From: Oreohelix idahoensis
Taxonomy: Eukaryota; Mollusca; Gastropoda; Stylommatophora; Oreohelicidae
Assembly: GCA_024509875.1 (NCBI GenBank)
Contig: JAMPIV010016256.1
Coordinates: 1-64,000, forward strand
DNA: 64,000 nt
Direction of reading: 5' to 3'
The position numbers and the translations under genes were made by a program. Below the pieces are notes generated by a model that saw nothing but the letters and a program-made list of their open reading frames with translations, was not told the origin of the DNA and did no database searches. Below, one piece after another: positions 1 through 12,129 of this stretch; within the stretch, counting starts at the first letter, position 1; each line of letters starts with the position of its first letter.

Positions 1-2524
1 ACGCAAATACAGTATGGCCTATCTATAAATTGGACTTATTAACCTATATATGTATAAATGGATAGAATTAATTTATTACCTTACCCTCAGTTGATATAAC
101 GATTGGTAATACAACTTGAATGTGCAAGACAAGTTGTTGGCCGATATTCTTCCCAGATTTCAATGAAGAATAATAATATATGATCTCAAATATGGAACAC
201 TCTTATAATCAACATTTATTTCCGCTTATTGTATTACGTCATGTTTTCTGACTCTAGCACTATATTTGCATTTTTCACGAAGGCCCTAAATCCACGTCAA
301 ATACAGACGAAATTACGCATTGTCTAAGCCATACAACTGTCTGATATAGATCACTAACATATACGCGAAGTGATTTCTAAAAAGCTATTATATCTCACCA
401 AAAGATGAACACGCTATCTTTCTCATTTTTTATATTTGCCAAATCTCGACTATAAAGTTCAAGTGCTGATCATACTATTTACCATATAAAAAATGGCCCC
501 AACCAGACGCTTTGTACTGTCTTTAGTTTTATAATTATTTAAGAAAACTAAGATTAGCACTTAATTAATCCTCAACTTCAAACCCGTAGTTTCAGGATAA
601 GACCTTAGTATAGATTATTAATATGTGCTATTTTATGTTGTGCACTAATTTTGAAAATCTCAATGATAAAATGCGTCCTTTTTTTATTAAAACTACATGT
701 TTGGCCACCATTATCGGTCGAAAACTTTACTAATATTGTAATGGACCTAAACCGGAGATGCAAACTCCGAATAAATCGTCTGGATTACGGATTTATGCTC
801 AGGGGGGATAACGGTAAGGTCACTGGGAATGTGAGAAGTTAAGTTAAAAGGTAACTGAAGCTTGCTAAAACGAAAAGATAACAGTCAAAAAGCAATAGTT
901 AAAATTATCAGAAAAGCGTAATAAAATCTGTTTGTATTTTGTTATTCCAGGTTTGTACGCGGAAAATTCCAGGCTTATATTAGCCATTTTGCAAGAATGC
1001 CTATATAGTTTGTTATTGTCATCTTCCAGGCTAAATGATTCTTGGTCTCTTACGAACCTTTTTTCCTAGTTTTTCTTGCACACGATGACAATGATCACAT
1101 AATGTATAGTTTATTGTTCACTAAGTCGATGTCATAGTTAATCAAAAACTGTCGTAAATTCAATCCTAGGTATAATGAAGAGATTTGATTTTTTGTACGT
1201 TTGTTCATCAAACCAGGAGAAACGATACGTTCTTTGACTTTTGCCATTTAGAATAGCAGTTTAGACCAATAACGAATCTTTTTACCTCTTTTCTACAACT
1301 CTAAGAATCCGTGGCAAGATCAAATTTACTTTTTTAGCAACGCCGGTAACATTGCAAATTAATGATTAGCATGTCCTTTGCAGATTTATTTTTTTTTACC
1401 TTTTTCATGACCCAGTGCGTATCCTTGAGTTGTTCGCTGTTTCCATAACGTCTCGTTGAGTATGCTATAAGGATAGACCTACGTACTAAATGTTACTAGG
1501 CGTAATTTCTTTGCTCTATTCCGGATCAGTACTAGAAAAATAGTCTAATTTAATTTCAGTCCTTGCATCGTGCCTTCCGATGCTAATTACGCGTGATTAA
1601 TTTCATGTTACTAAACGAATTGTCCGAAAAAAGTCATTATTAGAACTTCTAATTGCTATTGACGTAGCTCTAGTCCTGTTCCTTAATTTCCTATTACTTA
1701 ATACTGACCTGTTAATCATTTCAAACTCTTCCCTTTAATAACAATTGACTACCCATAGTAATATAAATTTATTTTTATTTTCCCCCCTTGTTAATGGCAA
1801 TACATGCCCACATTGGAAGGAAAGAGATCAACGCGAACGATCTTTACAGCTCTACGTCAATGCAAAAATGTTTCCCGAAGCTAGGTCACGGTCTGCGCCC
1901 TAACAACGCTCACGCGGTCATAATTCAAGCGTGAACTCGCGTTCAGTAGTCCTAAACATATTAACATTAATTTATATAATAAAAATGCTATTACCCTAAA
2001 CGTTGCACACTGCCAATCCTAGCAGACAACTGTTATATTACTACTCCGTAACATATACTAGATGTGTACTGTCACTGATATTGACTGTATATCATGCAGT
2101 AATATGATTTATCTCGAATGTGTACATGGAAAGTTCGTCAAGGTTGACATACTGTGGAAGCAGTGCAACCATTGTACCACAACATGTAACAATACACGTC
2201 GGGAACTGTGTGGCATTCATCACATTGGAAAGGTGAAGATTTGGAGTTAGATTGGCAGTATAAGTTTGTAACTTGTCAACCATACATGAGTACCAAAATA
2301 AAAGGGTGAACAGCAGTGGTAACGTTTTCAACATTTATTATAGACACCAGCAACAGGACGTAGACAACTCCTATAAGCATGACACAGGAACATGGCTATA
2401 TGAAAACAGTTCACAACATTGCATGTACAAGAGTTTTCCAATAATTATATGATTATCAAAGTGTTTCACTCCAATATAAACACTCAGTCCACACAACAAG
2501 CAGAAAAAACCCCGTAAAACACAA
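1..2524. other. AT-rich intergenic DNA, nothing recognised
   Basis: No open frame here looks like a protein and no repeat family from the rest of the window is seen. The few frames of about 60 codons have no recognisable motif and composition typical of random AT-rich DNA. A short inverted repeat (accccgt/acggggt, about 2507-2530) ends at the solo LTR boundary. Confidence 0.6.
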
Positions 2525-2529
2525 CGGGG

Positions 2530-3248
2530 TGAACGTTAAATCTTATAAGAATGTTTATTATTCCATGAAACGTCCTCCCTCCCGACGACCTAGGTAATAG
2601 TGCATTAGACTTCAGGCTGACACTGCCCGTATTTACTGTGGCCTGCTGATTACCCTCCAGGGTTTCCCCTTGTCAATATCCGTTTTGAGGATTTGATAGT
2701 TATGTATTTATTGTTTGGCCAGTCACACCCCAATCTCCCAGGCCCGCACCTCAGGTACCATTAATACGTCCTAACTATCTTGTCACGATCACAAAAATTT
2801 ATTAACACATTACTCCAATTGAGTATGGAAATGACATCGTAGCTTTTACTAGCACATGTCTCCTACTGACCCGTGGATTTTCGTGGATACTCTCTAGTTT
2901 TTAATGGAACAAGTCAACTTCACGTGCCCAATGAAATTTTTTAAATTTTCCATACACACATCATCAACAGCTAAGACTAAATCTGACAATTATAACTTGT
3001 TAAAATATATGAAAGCATCAATGCTGAGATGGTGTAGATCCTCTATCTTGCAGGTGAAATATAAAGGATGCCCAAGAGGCAATTAACACATTTTAAAAGC
3101 AGAGTCCTACTGGACACATTCCTTGCATACTGGTCCAAACGTCACAAGCAGACTGTCCGGTTAGAGACGCTAGCTTGGTCCCACATAGAAAACTCACGTT
3201 CTGCTGATCAATTCAAAGCAGGAGTCAAGACGTCACTTCCTGCAACCA
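2530..3248 (-). mobile_element. Solo LTR of the Gmr1-like element family
   Basis: This 719-bp block aligns along its length with the LTR at 17431-18082, although the two differ by many small indels. It begins TG and ends CA on the + strand. It is flanked by CGGGG (2525-2529) and CGGGA (3249-3253), a 5-bp target duplication with one mismatch. No internal retroelement sequence adjoins it, so I read it as a solo LTR left by recombination and not as the 3' LTR of the element at 7.9-18.1 kb. Orientation is inferred from that LTR. Short frames inside it are not genes. Confidence 0.7.
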
Positions 3249-3253
3249 CGGGA

Positions 3254-4779
3254 TACCGTGTGTAAACTTTTATATATCAATCAGGAAAGTGATCGAATAC
3301 GAAACATGATATGATATTTACTCATATCATTTATCTCCCCCCCCCCACTACCTGGATTAAATAATGAAAAGGAACTTTTCATTATTTTCATAGTACAATC
3401 TTACAAGGATCACTGGAGAAAACCATATGACTTTACAATATCCAAATACTCAACAGTCATCTCATTATGATAGCACCTAGAGGGCGTGCTCCCATAATAT
3501 ACAATTAACACACAAGGTGTGGGTATTTAGTAATAACATAACTTAAACCCATTATCGTTAGCAGACGCTCTTTTGACACACAAATATGTGAGGTAGCTAT
3601 ACATTAAATAGAAGGCAGTGAAGAAAAGTCAATATGTCATCATGGCAACTCCTACCACATAGACAGCATACCATGTCAACAAACGCCCTAAGTCGTGTCG
3701 GTATGTAAGTCCTACTATCTACAAATGAAATGCAAAATAAAGCAATCAAAGACGAATAGAACAAATGAGGCGACAATTAAGATATAATGGTGACTGTGAC
3801 CATATGTCAAAATAATTTATTAACATTGTATGTATGCAATGACATGTGTTAATGACAATGTATAATGATATATGTCCTATGAAGATTATATTACTTAATA
3901 TCTACACATAAAAAGATATCGGTTATCTAAGTGGAAGCACCACTGTAATTCACATCATAAATATAATACATTTCTTATTGACACCGCACTCACCCTGCTC
4001 ACGACATTCAACACTGCCGCGATATTAAAACCGGCTCAATCTCCCCAGTTTAGACCATACAACAGTTCTTCTGTATGAAGTTATTTAAACTGAATTAAAG
4101 TTTCAGTGTCTCTATCACTGCATAGTTCGCACAAAACATTGTTATTGATTATTTAGTTAAGTACATATTGCGGAAAGAAAATGTTTCATGTTGAAGAAAA
4201 ATCTATTTTCCATCTATGTCGGTTTGTTGATGTTTTGTCTTCCATGGAATATGCATATACAGCACAGATACTATTCTTACATTTCTGTACTTGAGAATTG
4301 TTCATACGTATTATGTCTTGAAATGCAATTTCTTGGTTATGTCCCTTTTTGAACTTTGTAGTCAGTAATTTTAGTTTATTTCCCTTTTTATTTACACAAC
4401 GTTTTTAGACAGTTAATTAGTGTAAAAGCAAAAAGTTTTGGGAAATTGTAGCAAAGTATCTGAATTGCACCGACTTGGAGTTTGTTATACTGCCAAAAGA
4501 TCCATTGTACAACGTTGTAATAAGTAACGAAGCATTAGTCTTGAGCAATAGTGCAATAGACATCAATGACGAACGCTTGAATATATATCTTGATTTTGGA
4601 TGAACAGTAATTCATACCATCATCATGTTGCTTGGCTAGTGTTTTCTATTTTCAACCGGTTTAAGTGCACGACGAAGCAATGTGGTCATGGTAATAATCT
4701 GAAGTATGCACTATATGAGTTAAAAAAGAAGCATGTGCCTTAGTTTTCATGGTGCTACCTTTGGCGAAATAATTCCTGA
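3254..4779. other. Non-coding AT-rich stretch
   Basis: No gene, RNA or repeat family recognised. One poly-C tract lies near 3337-3347. The left edge of the retroelement fragment starts at about 4780. Confidence 0.5.
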
Positions 4780-5650
4780 CTTTGTCAGAAAGGAAGTAGT
4801 GATTTATTATTGAGCATCAAAAGTTGGATTGAAGCAGCATTTGCGGAGACAACTGGCGATAGCGGATGCTTCACGCATCTGGATAGAACATCGGCCATCA
4901 CGTTCACCTTTCCTGCCATGGGTTTAATCTGGTAATTATAGGGTTGAAGGGCCAGTGAGGCACGCACGCTGCTTTAGCATTCTTGAATCTCGCTGTTTTC
5001 AGGTAAGAAAGTGCTCTTTGGTCCGTCTCGAGTGTAAAACTTGCACCCAAGCAGGTAGCGCTGCAGTTTTTAGAGAAGCAGAACAACAAGAGCCAGTAGT
5101 CTCTTCTCTCAATGACCAAGGGTAACGCTGCTCCGTGGCGTTAGCTTCCCTGCTAACAAAAGTGTTGGATGAAACACCATGGCCTTCCATTCTTGCAATT
5201 TAGCGATTACCTCCATAATGTTTATGCTTGTTTAATTCTCTGAAGCGTCAATGGACTCTCTAAGAATAAAATGTTTAGAAGGATCAGGCAATCTCAATAT
5301 AGGCAACTTAAAAACAGACATTTTAATCTCAATTAAAGCCACATGAACCTCTCGACTATAAACAAACCTATTTGGTGACTCCTTTTCTTCACAGTGATCA
5401 CAACACGGACGTATACTCTGCAAAATTAGGGATAAACTTGCGATAAAAGTTTAGGAGCCCCAGAATACTGTTCTAACCTGTTTTTTTGGTCTTAGGTATA
5501 TCAAGGTTTAGAATCCTAGAGTAATAGCAAGTATCCTGAAGTTTTCCAAACCTCCTCCTACTTTATAACCTAAAAATGAAATCTCCTGAAATCCAATTCA
5601 TCAGTCGCTCCACAGTTTAGTATGGAAACGTGCAGATAAATTATTTTCAA
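4780..5650 (-). pseudogene. Decayed Gmr1-like RT end and RNase H fragment
   Basis: Read on the minus strand, this is a broken second copy of the region at 7.9-8.4 kb: the end of reverse transcriptase, the linker with LPILRLPDPSKHF, and RNase H with ETDQRALSYLKTARF. It runs further than the copy at 7.9 kb and includes the RNase H end with MAGKVNVMADVLSR. Frames change many times and small insertions interrupt it, so it cannot make protein. It overlaps the other copy by more than 500 bp of the same domains, so it is a separate insertion. At about 5650 it abuts the next pseudogene abruptly. Confidence 0.75.
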
Positions 5651-7177
5651 AGACATGTTGACGACGTACTTCAGTGGTAATTTTCTACAATTTCATTGTG
5701 AAATTATCAGATCTGTTTGTTTCTCAAGAAAATTGTCCACCACTAGTTTTTATGGTCAATTAAATGCTAGCCATGCTGCTTTTTTTCTCTTGCCATGCAA
5801 AACGCAACAGTTTTTTAAAAACTCGTAATTCATCATTTGTATAAGAAGTATAACGAATTTGCGGACCAACAAATACTCCCCTCTTTTTTAGCTTCGACTC
5901 GTCTTGAAATTTTCTGATGTGGTACATCGCGATGAAGCCTCATCTGTAATCGGCAAGCTTTGACAAAGTTTTTTCAATTGAGCCCGCAGGGGCTTAATGT
6001 GCAAGGGTGGCAAGTAAAATCTTGCTGGTGTCGACAAGCGCAGTGGTTCTCAACGTTCTTACTCGCCAATGGCTGGCAATGACTGCCTGATTGGCACAAT
6101 GGCTCCTGGGTTGACATGCTATCCCACTCAGGGTACCAGAAAGCAACAGTACTTGGTGTTATCCGGCCCTGTATGTCCAAGCAAAAGAGCATCTCCACTA
6201 GTGTAAGTCACCACAAAGTGACCAATGATGATGATCGTAGTTTATACATATTCAAAAGCTGCTTAATGTTTTCATAAGTTTCTTTCATATGCCTCAATGG
6301 GCGTGTAATGGGTTCCTTTACCTTTTTTTTTCAACTGGAATTGACGGGTAACACATTACCATTATTCAACGTGACAGCTTTAAGACTCGTCTTGGATGAA
6401 TCAATGAAAAGCCTCCACTGTTATCGCTGATTTCGCCAAGGTTGCCAGGTAAACCAGAAGATGTTGTGGAATCGCAGCAAAGGTCACCCTTTGAAAAAGA
6501 ATGTTAAGCCTCAAAATTCTGTATGCGGTTCCTATGCACTGAAATATGCACATCTTCGCCACAGATTCCACTGTTGCAATCTGGAACCCAAAAGCTATCG
6601 CCTTGTTCTTCGGTAAATTCAGATCTCTTACAAGATCATTCAGTTCACCTTGGGTTATTAAGTGTGGTTTAGTGGATGTAGTTTGCTGAAAATCTGGGTC
6701 GCTTGAGGTTGATGGTTCAGGACCACCAATGTCCTCTTCTTCATCAGTGGAAGCAGCTGAAAATGATTCTGACACTTTGGGAACCGGTAGGTCATCGCCA
6801 TGTGGTACCGGACGTATTGCAGAGGGGATGTTTGGATATTCCAGAGTCCATTTTTTCTTCTTTGATATGCCTTTCCCAATTGGAGGGACCATGCAAAAGT
6901 AACTTTGTTGAGATAATCAGTGTATTACATTTTCATTGGGACGAGCAAAAGACATAGCTTGCCGTTTGCCAGTCAACCACAGTTTAAGATGTGCTGCACA
7001 TGTATTGCAGCATATGTGTGGCGCCCAGCTCTTATCTTGATCTCCTATTCTGCAGCCAAAATACAAACTGTACGCCTGCTTAATCACTTTAGTTATATTT
7101 CGTTTTTGTGATAGAAATGTCACCTCACCACATATATAACAGAAATTATTAGCACTGTTCACACATGTCCTAGGCAT
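5651..7177 (-). pseudogene. Broken copy of an uncharacterised repetitive gene family
   Basis: The minus-strand frame opens at MPRTCVNSANNFCYICGEV and carries a Cys-rich block (CYICGEV, then HICCNTC), the acidic/Ser segment of a second frame (6401-6892, starting MVPPIGKG, with KKKKWTLEYPNIPSAIRP) and LITQGELNDLVRDLNLPK. Further pieces continue in shifted frames down to about 5650, with a segment resembling LPPLHIK and ending near NMSLKI. I recognise this from uncharacterised proteins present in many copies in invertebrate genomes. I know of no assigned function. The paired CxxC and Cys/His residues suggest zinc binding (inference). Several frameshifts and at least one internal deletion (between 6917 and 6892) make it a pseudogene. 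It could belong to an unclassified transposon. Confidence 0.55.
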
Positions 7178-7324
7178 TTGTTCATAACTTACGATACTTT
7201 TGATAAGGTAGGCAAATGCACTAACTAATGGCAAAATTTTATCAGAGATAAGATATTTATACACAAGTGATTTTTTTTTCATTCGTAGGATTGCTAAAAC
7301 TTCAACACATTAGACCGTTTACAT

Positions 7325-7655
7325 CTTTGTTATTGTCATGTCAACCATGACATTGAAGTATTCCCAACAAGTTCTCCTGTTTCTATGACGAAACCAGATA
7401 CAGGAGTCCCTCGGGCGCTCAGGCAGATACTCTCCGATTTTTCAGTCGTACCCGATGTATTAGAGCTTGTCGGCTTGGTCAAGACCCTGGTCGACGACAA
7501 CCTAGAAAATGTCCTCGCCATGGTAATCGAGATAACACCATCCAATTCACCGGTATAAAATCGAGTCAGAAAAATCCTCAAATGCCGTCGCCCGGGTTTG
7601 ATCCTGAATCACCCGGTCGCCAGAGCGGTGTTGTAACCACTACGCTAGCGCGGCT
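7325..7655 (-). mobile_element. tRNA-derived SINE, diverged copy
   Basis: Read on the minus strand from 7655, it begins AGCCGCGCTAGCGTAGTGG, followed by the same tRNA-like head as the SINE at 30631 and then a diverged body that keeps ATCGGAGAGTATCTGCCTGA. No poly-A tail or clear target duplication remains. The open frame across it (7336-7581) is incidental. Confidence 0.7.
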
Positions 7656-7904
7656 ACAAAGGTGATGTAATCATAAGTAGGATTGCATCATCAACTTGTA
7701 GTTACATTTTTATTGGTCATTAGAAAAAATTATGCAATCGCCCACAACAGTTGCGTCATATATATAAATTGACCGTAATTAAATAAACTAGTAGCATATA
7801 TCTTGAAAACTAGAGCCAATCAACATTTTTAAATTTCATTTTCAGCACACCAAAATTAGTTAAGATCAGCTATTTTCATTTCTGGTACATTTTGGTTGTT
7901 GACT

Positions 7905-9361
7905 AGTGTTAGAGAAGCAGAACACAAGAGCCAGTAGCTCTCTCTCAATGACTGAGTAACGTTGCTCCGTCGGCGTTAGCTTCCTGCTAACATAAAGTGT
8001 TGGATGTAAACAGCCCTTCCATTCTTGCAAAAGCGAACCTCCAATGGACGTTTTGGAAGCGTCTACTGTAAGAGTAAAATGTTTAGAAGGATCAGGCAAT
8101 CTCAATATAGGCAACTTGGAAAACAGACATTTTAATCTATTTAAAGCAACATGAACATCCTGACTATAAATACACCTATTTGGTGACTCCTTCTTCACCA
8201 GTGATGACAACACAGACGTATACTCTGCAAAATTAGGGATAAACTTACGATAAAAGTTTAGGAGCCCTAGAATACTTCTAACCTGTTTTTTTGGTCTTAG
8301 GTATATCAAGGTTTAGAATCCTAGAGATAGTAGTATCATCTGTTTTCAAAAAACCTCCTCCTACTTTATAACCTAAAAATGAAATCTCCTGAAATCCAAT
8401 CTTAGTCTTAGATGGACGTGCAGATAAATTATGACGACGTAGAGTGGTAAGTAAGGATTGAATACCCTTCAAATGTTCATCCCATGATTGATGAAACAGA
8501 CAAATGTCGTCGATGTAAGTAATAAGGTCGTCTCTGTCAGAGAAGAGTCGTCTCATCATGCGAACGAAGGTCGCAGGTGCGTTAACTAAACCAAAAGACA
8601 TATAGTTAAACTGAAAGAGTCCTAATGAGGTTGCGAACGCAGTATAAGGCTTGGATCGTTCCGTTAATGGTACTTGGAAATAGCCTTTAGATAGATCAAA
8701 TTTAGAAAAAAATGTAGCTGTAGCTAGTCTATCTAATAAAGATTCCAACACGGGTAGTGGTTCCGCGTCGTGGATGGTGACCGAATTTAGACGTCTAAAA
8801 TCTATGCATATACGTATAGATTTGTCTTTTTTTCCGGATCAAAACCATCGGAAAACTATAAGGGGAATGAGATGGAGAAATGACATTTAATTTCACCATC
8901 TGTTCTAGTTCCTCTTTAACCTGACATTGTAAATGTATAGGAATAGGGTAAGGTTTCAACTTAATGGGTTGAAAGTCTGTCAGAATGATATCATGTTCGA
9001 TGATATCAGTGTGTCCTGGGACATCAGTAAGGACATCAGTAAAAGAACGTAAGATTGAAGTAACCTGTTCTTTCTGGGAAGAAGATAGAGTTGGTGATAT
9101 GTCAACATCTTTCCAACTTTCAGTAGACAAGTAGTGAAGACTAGGTAATACTAATAATGAGTCATTACCATCAGTCAAATCCGAATTTTCTTCCTGTATG
9201 ACAGCCAAAGAAGAATGACGACAGACAGATTGATCAAGAGCCTCAAAGACTGGTCTTAGATATGGTGGACGTGTATGAAACTGCTGTAACATATTGATAT
9301 GAAAAGTTTTTTCTTTTCCCTCTACTGAGACAATATAATCAACATCAGACAGTTTCTCCAC
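7905..9361 (-). pseudogene. Reverse transcriptase and partial RNase H of the Gmr1-like element
   Basis: The frame from 9361 follows directly on the integrase GPY module. It carries the acidic pre-RT segment, then the RT entry region (VKEELEQMVKLNVISPSHSP). After a break at a run of seven T (8827-8833) the RT continues at 8751-8278 with FFSKFDLSKGYFQVPL, the catalytic YIDD near 8517, and FLGYKV. RNase H (8309-7866 frame) has LTVDASKTSIGGSL and SVIERELLALVFCFS, then ends in unrelated sequence near 7905, so the later acidic residues and the histidine are missing. No ordinary stop codon closes it. The product cannot be functional as it stands. Confidence 0.85.
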
Positions 9362-10470
9362 AATCCTGTAAGGTCCTCTCCATGAGACTAATAATTTGTT
9401 ATCTTTCCTGGGTAATAATACGTAAGCTTCATCACCAGGCCAAAGTTGGCGTAATTTGCGGTTTTGGTTAATGAATAACCTCGCCCTAAGCTTTGCCTTT
9501 TCAGATGAACCTACTGCTATCTGGCATGCGTCTATTATTTTTTTTCCTCAAATTGACTACATACTGATATGAGGTCTGAACCTCCTTGTTCATCTCAGCA
9601 CCAATTAAAAGTTGTTTTAATATAGACATTGGGCCGCGTGGTCTGGCGCCAAAAACCAATTCAAATGGACTAAAGCCTGTATGTTCATTTTTTATCTCTC
9701 GATAAGCAAATAAAATAGCTGGCAGGACTCTGTCCCAATTTTGAGGATATTTAATTGTAACCTTATGTAGCATTTGTTTTAAAAGATCTGTTGAGGACTT
9801 CTATTTTTCCCATTAGACTGAGGATGGTATATTGAACTAAGGGATCTTTGAATCCCAAACATATCCATAACCTGTTTCATAGCATCTGAAACTAACTGAG
9901 TTCCTCTATCAGACAGTATGTTTTCAGGAAAACCTATTCTACTGAAAATCAAAAATAATGCATCAGCAATATCTACCGTGGTGATGGTTTTTTAAAGGAA
10001 TAGCTTCTGGCCAGCGTGTGCACATATCTATGCAGGTCAACACATATTGATGACCTCTGGCTGATGTTACCTTTAAAGGGCCAATAATGTCAATGGCCAT
10101 CTTTGCGAAGGGACGCAAAGAAATATCAGATGCTTGAATGGGCGCATCATGTTTTGGTTTTCTGGTTGCTACACTTTGGCAGATGGTACATGTACGACAA
10201 AATAATTTGACGTCTTTCGTAATTCCTGGCCAAAAAAAAATATGACAAAACTCTTTGTTTTGTTCTAGCAACACCTAAGTGTCCTGCACATTCAATGTCA
10301 TGTGCATGTCGTAAAATGAATGGTCGAAAACAAGCTGGTACCATAATCTGTTTCTTTAAGGAATTAGCAAATTGATAGTTTCTTACTAAAATCCCATTTT
10401 TGATAGTATACCAGTGTTTTGCACAGTTATCTATCATTACATCATTCAAATGAGCAATATGAAAATATTT
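9362..10470 (-). pseudogene. Integrase of the Gmr1-like element, frameshifted
   Basis: The zinc-binding HHCC module is visible on the minus strand (RHAHDIECAGHLG, then FCRTCTICQS) in two overlapping frames near 10.2-10.4 kb. The catalytic core follows: the first Asp lies in MAIDIIGPL, a second in ILSDRGTQLVSD and the Glu in NGKIEVLNRS, spread over different frames. The end has FAYREI and the GPY/F-type module (SWRGPYRIVEKL) near 9370. Frame changes sit at A or T runs near 10470, 10235, 9990, 9806 and 9540. Placement before RT is the key structural feature. The C-terminal end runs without a break into the RT polyprotein. Confidence 0.8.
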
Positions 10471-12042
10471 TTTTTAAGGAAGTATCATCTTTCTGTCTTT
10501 GTATAAAGGTTTCCTTATCAATGAGCTCCATCTGAAATAAATTGTCATCATCATTATTCACATCATTGATTACCTTAATATCATCATTATTTTCCTGTTG
10601 ATAATGACTTATATCATCATCATTATTTTCCTTTTCTTCTTCATCTTCTGAAGTGATATCTTCAGTTATATCTTCAGGTAACACATCAATGACTGGTTTG
10701 TGATGATCATTGTCCATGCGAGACTGAGCTCTGGTAGTCACAGCATTTGAACATAATAAGTGTTGTCTTTCCCATATTTCAATATCTTCCTGTGTACATT
10801 CATGCAATTTAGGTATGTTTCCCATAATAATTCCAGCAATTGGATTGTCCAAGAGGCATACCAGTGTTCGTCCTGTAAAATAAGGTGTGTCCAAAAATAC
10901 CTCTGCGGTGGGGTAATATTCCACAGTTCCACCAAAAGTTATGCGTTTCACTTGTTGTCCTGTATAATCCACCTTATCAACCAAGGCCTTGCGCACACCA
11001 ACAGTGGTTGCACCCGTGTCTCTGAGTAAAGATGCTAACTTATTATTGCCAAAACCTCTGTTCAAGATCAATGAACCAGTACTTTCAAAAGATGACATGA
11101 CTGGGAGAGGGTGTCCGCATAATAATCTTGGCACTCCTTGAGGCTGAAATAAAGAATTGCAATTAGTGCAGTTATCACTATTTGCTAAGTCTACACTGCA
11201 TGAATTTGCATGTGCTACAATATCATTATGGTTCTGATTATTATCATGAACAATGGCATTGGTACGTTCAGTGTTTCTTGATTGTCTGGAAGTATTGTTA
11301 TGATAAGATCTTTTATTTGCATTTTGATCATTTCCTCTATAAAATGATTTCTGACCTCTATTTGCTTTTGAGTTATATTCTCCTCTATTTTGCCAGTTAT
11401 TGGACTTAAATGAGGTTTGTGGATAAAAGTTATCCTCCTGATATGAATTCCAATGTCTTTGAGGTTGGTATTTATTAAAATTGTATCTACCTCTATTTTG
11501 ACTGTAATTATGTGATGGTTTAAATCTTTGATTCCTATCTATGCTGTTTGATCTATACCTAGGTGCATTGTCTTGGAATGATCTGGCCGATGCAGCTGGT
11601 AATGAGTCCCTTACATTGTTTTTGCTCAATACTCTATTAGGATGTGCAACTTGATATTGACGTCCTAAGGTTTGTAATTTAGTTAGGTTCTCTGGTTTTC
11701 TTTCCTGTAGGAACGCAAGAAAATCAGAACTAATCGATGACAAAACCTTGTCTTTTAGAATCAAATCTGACAAACTTTTTTCAAAAGTTTTTTCAGTTTT
11801 GGATAGTTCAATCCATCTAGAAAAATTCAGTTTAACAGCTGAAATAAATTCAGTGAAATCTTTTCCAGAATCAGGGTACAAAGATCGAAATTTCTGACGA
11901 TAGCCCTCATCATCTAATTGATACCTCTGCAATAAAATGACCTTAACAGCTTCATAATCCTTTCTAGTCTGGTCATCCAAAGTGGAGACTACAGTTAATT
12001 GTTCACCAACCAATAAATTCATAAGTCTACATGTCCATGTAG
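10442..12042 (-). pseudogene. Gag (SCAN-like to nucleocapsid) and aspartic protease of the Gmr1-like element
   Basis: A 526-codon open frame (12022-10442), readable a little further upstream to the LINE target site. Residues about 25-130 form a SCAN-like capsid segment (EFISAVKLNFSRWIELSKTEKTF). Residues about 150-270 are rich in Asn, Arg, Gln and Tyr, a basic nucleic-acid-binding-like region without a clear zinc knuckle. Near residue 335, LLRDTGATTVG is the retropepsin active site, with a hydrophobic-Gly partner motif (AGIIMG). The end is very acidic (Asp/Asn-rich). A T8 run at 10468-10475 breaks the frame just before integrase. The N-terminal part of Gag lies at 15880-16343, beyond the inserted LINE. 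Confidence 0.85.
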
Positions 12043-12095
12043 ATTTGTCAATCTTATATTCTTCACAATAAGTTTCGAACCTATTTACGCAGCAT
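12043..12095. repeat. Target-site duplication, left copy (53 bp)
   Basis: Matches 15827-15879 with a single mismatch. It lies against the GAA-rich 3' tail of the inserted I-like element. The sequence is part of the interrupted gag. Confidence 0.85.
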
Positions 12096-12129
12096 CTTCT
12101 TCTTCTTCTTCTCGTTCGCTGTTGTTTAG

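Noticed and set aside
7336..7581. 81-codon minus frame as a small gene
   Set aside because: It lies entirely inside the diverged SINE.
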